A stretch of 22,836 nucleotides of DNA from a virus. The DNA lies in IMG/VR virus record IMGVR_UViG_3300025128_000367, positions 1 to 22,836 of that record. One strand, 5' to 3'. Numbering within the stretch: the stretch's first letter is position 1; each line of letters opens with the position of its first letter. Shown piece after piece: positions 14,702 to 21,382 of the stretch. Below the pieces are notes generated by a model, which saw only the letters and a list, made by a program, of their open reading frames with translations, was not told where the DNA came from and made no database searches. Made by a program: the position numbers and the translations under genes.

Positions 14702-16899
14702 TAATTTTCAACCTGGGTTCTTTCATTTCCTGTTGCATCAATTGAGATACGTTGTGTAGGTTTTACTTCTCTTATAAAACGCGCTGCAAACTCTCTAAGT
14801 TGTTCAGGCCTAAGATCCTGTCCAGGTTTAAGTTTAAGCTGTTTTCTTGCTAATCTTCTAATCTCTGTAAGATTTTTCCTAAGAAACTCAGTAGTCTGAG
14901 CTGGATCACCTAAAGCCATAGAAGCAGCAGACTGTTTTAAGTTTTGAAAACTTTTAAAGGTTTCCGTATAATCCTTTTTAATTTTGTCAAATTCTTTAGT
15001 GTCGAAATCCTCAGGCCGTATGTCTCTGCCTATCCTATTCTTAAACTCTGCATATAGCCCAAGTTGAAACTTCGGAATACCCTTTCTCTCTAACTCTAGC
15101 CTAGCGATTTCGTTTATGGCTTTTTGTTTCTTATCTGTTGATGCGTTTTTATCATCAGCAATTTTTTGTGCGGATTTAATTTGCTCCGCATTCATTAACA
15201 ACTGTCCATAAAGTCTACCGGCAGCAATTTTAGCGGCAGCCGTGTTATTTATTCCTGCAACCTCTAAGCGATTGGCCAATTTGTCTCGTTGCAGAGCAGT
15301 ATCTCTTAAAAATTTCTTTTGATCTCTTGCATCTTTGAGAGACTCTGATAAAGCGAACTCTTTAATCTTTTGTTTTCTTCTTCGTTTTCTTTCTGCTGAA
15401 TCGTTAAACTTCTTCGTTGCTGACAACAATCCTTTGCTTATATTACTTAAAGCATTAGGAGAATCTCCAGCAGCAATGGCGAAACCTAAGAAAGCCAAGT
15501 TATAAGCCCTCTCAGTCTTCTCCCCTTCTATATCTTCACCAAAGATATCCTCTGCAATTTTCTTGTATTTCTTAATACGATCCTCAAGTTTCTCTTCTTT
15601 TTTCTCTCCGACAGCCTCAAGAATAATATTGCCTGTTTCTTTACTGTCTAACTTAAACAAAGATGTAACAGTGTCTTTTATAGATTTCTCACGATTTTTA
15701 CCTGTTTCAGTGTCCGAGTCAGGTAGTGTATCTGTAGAGGCGTCACCACCCCCACCCTTCGTGCTTTTCTCCGCCACCTTTGCAGCCCGTGTTGAGTTTA
15801 TTGGATCTTTCCTAGCTTTATTAGCCTCTCCTAACAGTGCAGACTTGGTTTTTTTATCTAATTCCTCTTTCCTTGCTTTTATTGCGTCTGAAATACCAGG
15901 ACGATCTTGGTCATCAAGTGTTGCTTGTTGCAAAACGAATTGGCTTAATTTCCTATCTCCTCTATCCTGACTTAAAGAATCGATTTTAGCTCTTTGTATA
16001 TCTCTTAATCCTGCAAGTGAAGTCGTATCTTCTTCAGCAGGATCTGTGACAATTTCATCAGTAACTTTAGTTGGATCTTGTGGTATCATTCCAAATCCAG
16101 GATTGGTTATTCCAGCAAGATTCTGGGCAAGAGTACTTTTCCTACGTCTTTCACGATCAGCTTTGTTACGAGCTGCTCTAGCTTTTGCAGCAGCAGGACT
16201 AAAAAGTGATTGAGTAAAAGAAAGCTCATCCACATTAACAATAGGATTCGTTATATCCGGTGGCAAAAAGTCTTCAGGCTCCTTTGGTCGTTCAATTCCT
16301 GTGTCAGTTAGGGACACACTAGGTGTAGATGCCTCGTTCACAATAGTATCAGAGACATTTAAATCTGTTGGTGATCCCATATCTTGTGCACGAGCAGATG
16401 ACACTCCAAAAAGGTCGGCAAACTGTTTTGGCCGGAATCTAGGTTTAGACGCTATAAACTCAGCAGCTTGTCTTGGTATATTGCCGAAGAAGCTACCAAC
16501 ACCTTCTCTCATAGCCGCTGCACGTAATGTAGGCAGTTCGGCTGGATCTCCACCATAAATAGATTCATCTTCGGATGTTGCTAAAGGAGTTCTGTAAAGA
16601 TCGCTTAGTGTCAATTTTCTACCAGTACGAACTTGATTACCGTTAGCAAACCTCTGCACCGGACCACCATTAGCCATGGCCATCGCTGTCTGTTGTAGTT
16701 CTGGACTAGAAGCAAGGATACCGCTAGGAAGCGTTTCTGCTTGAGCCATCATACTCTGACCTAACTCTTCGGCTTGCTTGTTTAACTCTTCTCGTCTTAC
16801 ATCAGCAGCAAATCCCATGTCTCGTCTTACACCAGCGGCGACTTCAAGCTGTCTACGAGCCGCATCGTTACGTATGTTTCCTATTCCATTTCTGTTCAT
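14701..16899 (-). CDS. Putative internal virion (ejection) protein, 732 residues
   Basis: A hydrophilic, mostly helical 732-residue protein. Near residues 75-90 is A-N-G-G-P-V-Q-R-F-A-N-G-N, a glycine-turn motif repeatedly seen in virion proteins of marine phages. A long low-complexity charged middle follows. Around residues 470-520, A-F-L-G-F-A-I-A-A-G-D-S-P-N-A-L-S-N-I is followed by a highly basic coiled-coil segment (E-R-K-R-R-R-K-Q-K-I-K-E), a pairing I also associate with phage ejection-module proteins. There is no enzymatic motif. Its ATG overlaps the stop of the 333-residue gene by four bases and its stop touches the start of the 1462-residue gene, so these genes are expressed as a block. 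Internal virion protein is inferred from position and composition. Confidence 0.7.
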   Translation of the reverse strand: MNRNGIGNIRNDAARRQLEVAAGVRRDMGFAADVRREELNKQAEELGQSMMAQAETLPSGILASSPELQQTAMAMANGGPVQRFANGNQVRTGRKLTLSDLYRTPLATSEDESIYGGDPAELPTLRAAAMREGVGSFFGNIPRQAAEFIASKPRFRPKQFADLFGVSSARAQDMGSPTDLNVSDTIVNEASTPSVSLTDTGIERPKEPEDFLPPDITNPIVNVDELSFTQSLFSPAAAKARAARNKADRERRRKSTLAQNLAGITNPGFGMIPQDPTKVTDEIVTDPAEEDTTSLAGLRDIQRAKIDSLSQDRGDRKLSQFVLQQATLDDQDRPGISDAIKARKEELDKKTKSALLGEANKARKDPINSTRAAKVAEKSTKGGGGDASTDTLPDSDTETGKNREKSIKDTVTSLFKLDSKETGNIILEAVGEKKEEKLEDRIKKYKKIAEDIFGEDIEGEKTERAYNLAFLGFAIAAGDSPNALSNISKGLLSATKKFNDSAERKRRRKQKIKEFALSESLKDARDQKKFLRDTALQRDKLANRLEVAGINNTAAAKIAAGRLYGQLLMNAEQIKSAQKIADDKNASTDKKQKAINEIARLELERKGIPKFQLGLYAEFKNRIGRDIRPEDFDTKEFDKIKKDYTETFKSFQNLKQSAASMALGDPAQTTEFLRKNLTEIRRLARKQLKLKPGQDLRPEQLREFAARFIREVKPTQRISIDATGNERTQVEN

Positions 16900-17897
16900 G
16901 GTGATTTGCCCCCAAATAAACCGCCAAGCAACGGTGTCTGACTTAACCCGTATAAACCAAGACCGAGACCAGCAACCTGAGATGCCGTGCTAGGTGACGG
17001 TGTCTGTGTTGTGGTAATTTGCTGTTGCGTGGATGGCACACCACGGAATATGTCCGACTGGAATGATAATCGAGAGAACGGCTCTTGGAACTGTGCCATC
17101 TGGTTTCTAAAGTTTGCATCAAATTCTGCTTGCCGCTGTGCCTGTTCAGCCCTGCCGACATTACCAAGTGCCGTTATATCACGTAAAGCGGAAGTTTGTG
17201 CGGTCTCACCAAGTGCTGCCTGTTGTAAACCAAGCCTGCCGATACCTTGTCCTAATTGACCTATGCCTTGACCCAACTGACCGAAGATCTGCGCTCCACG
17301 TTGCTGTCTGTTTAACGCATCCTCGAAAGCCTTTTGAGATCGAGTAGCGGCTGATTCAAAACCCTGTCTTCTTAAAGTAGATGTTGTTCTGCTTAACTGG
17401 TCAAGCAAGTTTCTGTCTCGTTCTGTCTGAGCAACAGCGGCTCGTGATCCACCAAAAGCCCCTCGCCCCGCAGCTTGTGCCCCTAACTGTGTGCCAAATA
17501 CAGCACTGGCTCGTCTTGCATCTTCCTGTGCCTGTTGAACAACAGCATCTTCAAAAGGATTCATAAACTGTTGTACTTGTGACGGATCAAACTGTGCGCT
17601 AGTTCCTGCAAGAGAACCGATACCTTGTCCAAAAGCCCCAAGCCCCGTTCCAAAAGCACTAATCCCCTGTGCTGTAGTATCAGCGGCATCTCTAATAAAA
17701 GGATCAGCGACACCCACATTGGTTTTTGTCAGATCAAAAGCCTGTTGTGTCGTAGGCGAAAGCCCTGCAACAGCCCTGTCTGGTAAATCAGTAGCAGTTT
17801 CTCCTAATCTGCCTGTAGACGCTAACAGGTCTTTAAGAAAAGTTTCTTGATACTCAGGAAGTACCGTTAATTCTTCGCGGCGAACTGTCTCAACCAT
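16896..17897 (-). CDS. Gln/Gly-rich putative virion protein of the ejection module
   Basis: A 333-residue Gln-, Ala- and Gly-rich protein. The core has F-M-N-P-F-E-D-A-V-V near residue 110 and L-G-A-Q-A-A-G-R-G-A-F-G-G-S-R near residues 137-151, a motif pair shared by a widespread phage virion protein that I know from marine podoviruses and siphoviruses. After it comes a short tandem G-Q-G-I-G-Q-L repeat and a long helical stretch, then a Thr/Gln/Pro-rich linker and a hydrophobic Gly/Leu end (L-G-L-G-L-Y-G-L-S). The composition suits a flexible helical protein packed in the particle. GGGGG 9 bases before the ATG of the next gene lies within its end. Its ATG shares one base with the previous stop. 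Confidence 0.72.
   Translation of the reverse strand: MVETVRREELTVLPEYQETFLKDLLASTGRLGETATDLPDRAVAGLSPTTQQAFDLTKTNVGVADPFIRDAADTTAQGISAFGTGLGAFGQGIGSLAGTSAQFDPSQVQQFMNPFEDAVVQQAQEDARRASAVFGTQLGAQAAGRGAFGGSRAAVAQTERDRNLLDQLSRTTSTLRRQGFESAATRSQKAFEDALNRQQRGAQIFGQLGQGIGQLGQGIGRLGLQQAALGETAQTSALRDITALGNVGRAEQAQRQAEFDANFRNQMAQFQEPFSRLSFQSDIFRGVPSTQQQITTTQTPSPSTASQVAGLGLGLYGLSQTPLLGGLFGGKSP
17239..17280 (-). repeat. Imperfect 21-bp tandem repeat coding G-Q-G-I-G-Q/R-L
   Basis: Two adjacent 21-base units (17239-17259 and 17260-17280) differ at 5 positions, mostly at third codon positions. They encode the same seven-residue pattern G-Q-G-I-G-Q/R-L. A further partial match, sharing 14 identical bases, lies near 17619 in the same gene, where G-Q-G-I-G-S-L is encoded. 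The mostly synonymous differences suggest selection on the peptide rather than recent slippage. Confidence 0.6.
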
Positions 17898-18775
17898 TAT
17901 GCTACCCTGTTCTCAAATTCTTTCATCATCCTATACATAGAGGCGGGACCCCCGCTACCCTCAACAGCATCTGCTGTCATAACAAACTCACCATCAGACA
18001 ACAAAGCCTGCTGAACTGGTTTACCATTTTGCGTTATCATTGCAGGAATCATATCATCCTTAGGTCCACCAGGACCTGTTATAAAGCCACCTTCTTTAGC
18101 TTTTACAAATTCAAGGCCCATACCACTGCCAAGAGCTCCACTCATAGAATCTGCAGTAAGTTTTTTTGTTGCACGGTTAGCGATCTTTTCCGACTCTATC
18201 CGATCTTGTTGTTGCAAACGTGCTAACTCTTCCGGTGTACTGAAAGATACACGTTTTCCAGTAGACGCAAATATATAGGTATCACCTACGATTCTGCCTG
18301 CGGCTTTCTGACTACCTTTATAGCCTGGAAGTCTTTCACCTCCACCAACATTTGTTATACCACCTGTCGGAATAGATTCAGATTTAGAAAGAGCCGATAA
18401 CGCCACAGTTCCAGGAAGAAGTAAATCTTTTATACCAAAACCACCTGCTTTTTTCGCGGCTTCACCCGCCGCCGCCGCCGTTGTCGCTTTGCCTGCAATG
18501 GCTGCTCCAAGTTTTTCACCAATACCGCCAATGCCAGGATTACCTGACGCTGTCGTTGAGAGACCAATCTTATTACCAAGAGCGGCTCCTGTGGCTCCAG
18601 GCTTAAAGCCTCTTCCTCCAAGTAAAAAAGAAGTGCCTCCAGCTAAACCAGCACTAATCAATGCATCCTTAGGCTTCTTTCCCTCAAGCAGTGAACCAAT
18701 TCCGGCACCCGCCGCAGCACCAAACGGTCCAGCAATACCACCTAAAATACCACCTATCGTTGATAAAAAACCCAT
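17897..18775 (-). CDS. Glycine-zipper virion protein with GEFVM motif
   Basis: A 292-residue protein. The first 55 residues are a glycine-zipper-like hydrophobic region (I-G-G-I-L-G-G-I-A-G, then A-A-A-G-A-G-I-G-S-L-L), interrupted by K-K-P-K-D-A-L and continuing to S-F-L-L-G-G. Such segments insert in or span membranes. The C-terminal part has G-P-G-G-P-K-D-D-M-I-P-A-M-I and L-S-D-G-E-F-V-M-T-A-D-A-V, a pair of motifs typical of a phage virion-protein domain that I have seen at the end of many marine phage structural proteins. It has a good ribosome-binding site (AGGGG, 5-base spacer). A tail-tip or ejection role is likely: it is made with the gp10-like tail protein and three larger ejection-type proteins. 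An alternative is a head-tail connector accessory protein. Confidence 0.72.
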   Translation of the reverse strand: MGFLSTIGGILGGIAGPFGAAAGAGIGSLLEGKKPKDALISAGLAGGTSFLLGGRGFKPGATGAALGNKIGLSTTASGNPGIGGIGEKLGAAIAGKATTAAAAGEAAKKAGGFGIKDLLLPGTVALSALSKSESIPTGGITNVGGGERLPGYKGSQKAAGRIVGDTYIFASTGKRVSFSTPEELARLQQQDRIESEKIANRATKKLTADSMSGALGSGMGLEFVKAKEGGFITGPGGPKDDMIPAMITQNGKPVQQALLSDGEFVMTADAVEGSGGPASMYRMMKEFENRVA

Positions 18776-18784
18776 AGCTACCCC

Positions 18785-19084
18785 TTACGTGATAGTCACT
18801 GTAACAGAACCTACAGCACTTGTTCCAACATTTCCAGAGACATGAGGATTATTTGCTCTAGATATCTTTAAAAACCCATCAACTTCAAACACGGACCCAG
18901 TTTCGAGGCCCACGTCATTCGAACTAAGGTTGGTGAAAACCATAGTCGTGTGTCTGCCTTCGCCTGGTTGTTGCTGTTGATTAACAAAAAGCGATAGACC
19001 TCTAACCAAATCATTAAAGTATGATACCTGATATGACTCTGGTGGTACAGAAAATATTGGAGGAACAAGAGACCTACTACTCAT
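18785..19084 (-). CDS. Small virion-region protein of unknown function
   Basis: A 99-residue protein lying between the gp10-like tail gene and the glycine-zipper gene. The N-terminal third reads V-P-P-I-F-S-V-P-P-E-S-Y-Q-V-S-Y-F-N-D-L; the C-terminal half is beta-rich, ending in G-S-V-T-V-T-I-T, and could be a small beta-sandwich decorating the tail. ATG 19084 is preferred because it overlaps the upstream stop (ATGA), as is the habit in this operon. An in-frame ATG at 19132 also has a fair ribosome-binding site (AAGG, 6-base spacer) and would add 16 residues, so the start is not settled. No cysteine or membrane segment remains in the short form. The family is not recognised. Confidence 0.7.
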   Translation of the reverse strand: MSSRSLVPPIFSVPPESYQVSYFNDLVRGLSLFVNQQQQPGEGRHTTMVFTNLSSNDVGLETGSVFEVDGFLKISRANNPHVSGNVGTSAVGSVTVTIT

Positions 19085-20898
19085 CGCCTGCCATCCGGTT
19101 GTATTTCCACACGTGAAGTACCTAAACGCCAAGTCACACCTTGGTTCGAGGTTTCAATACGAACGCCAACTGATCGACCTCGTAGGCGCACATGGTTTTG
19201 TGTAGCTTCATTGCTTACAGTAAATGCCGTTGTCCTTACAAATCCTTTACCAGGAAAGTCCTCTGCCTTCAATGTAAATGTCGCTGACCTATCAGCTGTG
19301 GAAGGAGAGTCAAGAAAGTCTATATCAGGCACCAAACGGCGTATAAAAGAAAACTGTTCTCCATCCCCTAGCTCAACAGGACTAGATTCAATAAAAGCTG
19401 AAAGTGCAGAACCGTCATCATCCTGACCATTTTCATGGTTAAACAGCAGATTTGTTGTACCAGCAGCGATAGGAAACTCGTTAATTCCACGATCTATCCA
19501 AGCTGTTCTAGCTAAAGAACCGAAATACCAGACTTTTTCATCGTAGTTATAGATTACATACTTATCATTAATGCTAGCACTTGCTGATGGGTAGAACCAG
19601 AAGACCTCACCAAACTCGCTATTGACACCAGCAACTACCTGTTCACCCTGTGTGTAATTAAAGTCATCAAAGACCGTATCTCTAACAGTACAAGCAAGAG
19701 GTTTAAGAGAACCATCATAAACATAAAACCTTCCATTGCCCATCCAAAACACTGCATCGTTAACAGCAACTGCCGCATTTGGACCTATGATCGTGCTACC
19801 TAGAGAGATCTGAGTTAAACCAAATACAAAAGGTGGCCCTACAAATTGTAGCGAATGAACGGATGTATCTGTTAAAACAATAATCTCTCGCCTTGTTTCT
19901 ATAGCTGCTACAATTTCAGATCCAGTTCCAACTAGAAGATCTCCCGCAGTATTTGTAGCAGTAGGATTCCAATCAAATGGGTTCTCCTGAGTGGAGAATC
20001 TAATTAACAGTTTGTCTTGTGTTGAAGATCCAATCGCGTTAGTGCCAAAAGCAAGAACGTGACGGTCGCGATCAGAGACTATAATTTTTCGTGCAACCGT
20101 GGGAGCATTTGTATCAAGTGTTGAAAGCTCCACAGCCCGTGTTGTTATACCGTTTGTTCTATCCCAATAATAAATAGATCCATCACGAACATTAAATATT
20201 AAATCTTCACCAAAATTATCTTGACCAAACACACGTATGCTACCACCACCCGCAACAGAAGTTGCCGCCGAACCCCAAGTGCCACGACCCCAAGTGCCTG
20301 CGCCCCAACCTGTGCCTGGTACGACAGTATCTATACCCACATTGATTTGATACTTTGCGACAACGCTTCCTCCACCATTACCTGAATCAGAAGCATTAGC
20401 AGCAACAGACGTTGTTATCGTATAAGTATTTGCCGTTGGCACAGTAACTATCTCGTACTCTATATTTAAAACAGCCGTAGTTATATTGCCACCTAACGTA
20501 GCGGCACCACTGAAAGTTACAAAGTCTCCTACAATAGCTCCGTGTCCACTATCCGTAACAGTGACGGTGGTTGATCCATTAGTAGCGGCAAAAGTAGCGG
20601 CATTAGTTGTTGTTTTACGAAGCGGAGTTACATCATTGAAAGAACCGCCTTCTTCAATGTAAAACTTCTTGTGTGTTCCTACACCTAAAAACTTTGAACC
20701 GTCTAACGCAACCCAAGCGTGTAGCGACCTACAAGTGCCTAAAAATGTTTTTAAAGAAAACTTAATCCACCCACCAAGTTTTTCGGGGAAGCCAAATCTA
20801 AACCTAACCTTATCACAGTCTTTCCATCCACCCTCATTAGCGTAGGACGTAAATTCTGTGTTAACCCCAGGCTTAAATGTTAGTTTCGATAGAGGCAT
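19081..20898 (-). CDS. Tail hub/stabilisation protein, P22 gp10-like
   Basis: A 605-residue beta-rich structural protein. The N-terminus (L-T-F-K-P-G-V-N-T-E, then D-K-V-R-F-R-F-G-F-P-E-K-L-G-G-W) and the C-terminus (H-V-R-L-R-G-R-S-V-G-V-R-I, W-R-L-G-T-S-R-V-E-I) are the hallmarks of the phage stabilisation/tail-hub proteins found in marine podoviruses and distantly matched by P22 gp10. Repeated strand pairs such as V-F-W-M-G-N-G-R-F-Y-V-Y-D-G suggest a beta-propeller. Residues of about 98-180 are a Thr/Ala/Gly-rich inserted domain of Ig-like character. A short G-W-G-A-G-T-W-G-R-G-T-W-G repeat follows near 198-210. The protein would seal the portal after packaging and join it to the tail. 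Its ATG overlaps the previous stop (TAATG). Confidence 0.78.
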   Translation of the reverse strand: MPLSKLTFKPGVNTEFTSYANEGGWKDCDKVRFRFGFPEKLGGWIKFSLKTFLGTCRSLHAWVALDGSKFLGVGTHKKFYIEEGGSFNDVTPLRKTTTNAATFAATNGSTTVTVTDSGHGAIVGDFVTFSGAATLGGNITTAVLNIEYEIVTVPTANTYTITTSVAANASDSGNGGGSVVAKYQINVGIDTVVPGTGWGAGTWGRGTWGSAATSVAGGGSIRVFGQDNFGEDLIFNVRDGSIYYWDRTNGITTRAVELSTLDTNAPTVARKIIVSDRDRHVLAFGTNAIGSSTQDKLLIRFSTQENPFDWNPTATNTAGDLLVGTGSEIVAAIETRREIIVLTDTSVHSLQFVGPPFVFGLTQISLGSTIIGPNAAVAVNDAVFWMGNGRFYVYDGSLKPLACTVRDTVFDDFNYTQGEQVVAGVNSEFGEVFWFYPSASASINDKYVIYNYDEKVWYFGSLARTAWIDRGINEFPIAAGTTNLLFNHENGQDDDGSALSAFIESSPVELGDGEQFSFIRRLVPDIDFLDSPSTADRSATFTLKAEDFPGKGFVRTTAFTVSNEATQNHVRLRGRSVGVRIETSNQGVTWRLGTSRVEIQPDGRR

Positions 20899-21092
20899 TA
20901 ATCTTTTTTTACACTTTCAATTAAAGCATTTGTCATTGCAGACAAAGCTGCATCAACTTGATCTATTTTAAATTTTATTTGTGATCTCTGTGTTTGAAGA
21001 TCTTTAATCTGAGCAATCAAATACTTGCTTTGATCTTGAAGTTCTTCTTCCTTATACTCAACATTATTTATGGTGATTACGTTGTTTTCCAT
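20898..21092 (-). CDS. Small coiled-coil protein, DUF6447-like
   Basis: A 64-residue protein with a beta-hairpin-like start (V-I-T-I-N-N-V-E-Y-K-E-E-E-L) followed by a continuous helix with heptad spacing (Y-L-I-A-Q-I-K-D-L-Q, then F-K-I-D-Q-V-D-A-A-L). The pattern T-I-N-N-V-x-Y-x-x-x-x-L followed by a coiled coil matches my memory of a small protein family (DUF6447) common in marine phages next to tail genes, of unknown function. AGGGG lies 5 bases before the ATG. The gene stands 8 bases after the 93-residue gene and touches the gp10-like gene. It may be a tail-assembly helper; this is inference. Confidence 0.72.
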   Translation of the reverse strand: MENNVITINNVEYKEEELQDQSKYLIAQIKDLQTQRSQIKFKIDQVDAALSAMTNALIESVKKD

Positions 21093-21100
21093 TTTTACCC

Positions 21101-21382
21101 CTATGCAATAAATGCCTTACCATCTGTGACTGCTTTGTTGACAGAAGTCATATCTTCTGTCGTCCAGTAAGATTGTTTTACCATCATCTCTAAATGATCA
21201 ACATTATTGCTTACGATCTTTTTTCTAAACTCATCAGTCCAACCCGCGCCATTTGAGTTTGCAACCAAAGGGTCAGCATCTTCCCAAAGTTTTTTGACTG
21301 CAAGATTTTCAATCATTGTGACGCAGTCAAGCATTCCTTTGTATTTTTTAGCAATCTCATCTGCTGTAAATTCATCAGCCAT
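21101..21382 (-). CDS. Small acidic helical protein downstream of the tail fibre
   Basis: A 93-residue, largely helical protein (E-F-T-A-D-E-I-A-K-K-Y-K near the start; L-E-M-M-V-K-Q-S-Y-W-T-T-E-D in the second half) with one cysteine and no membrane segment. It begins at ATG 21382, just before the fibre stop codon, and not at the in-frame TTG at 21406, because GGAGG (plus-strand 21392-21396) lies between the two at a 9-base spacing suited only to the ATG. Phages often encode a small fibre-assembly chaperone or accessory protein directly after the fibre; that role is possible here but unproven. The family is not recognised. Confidence 0.72.
   Translation of the reverse strand: MADEFTADEIAKKYKGMLDCVTMIENLAVKKLWEDADPLVANSNGAGWTDEFRKKIVSNNVDHLEMMVKQSYWTTEDMTSVNKAVTDGKAFIA

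Noticed and set aside
15563-15970. 135-residue plus-strand open frame inside the 732-residue gene
   Set aside because: Ser/Phe-rich antisense shadow of Lys/Glu-rich coding sequence, with no independent support.
18463-18485. CCG/GCC triplet run as a microsatellite
   Set aside because: It encodes a short Ala stretch within the glycine-zipper virion protein and is only a few units long.
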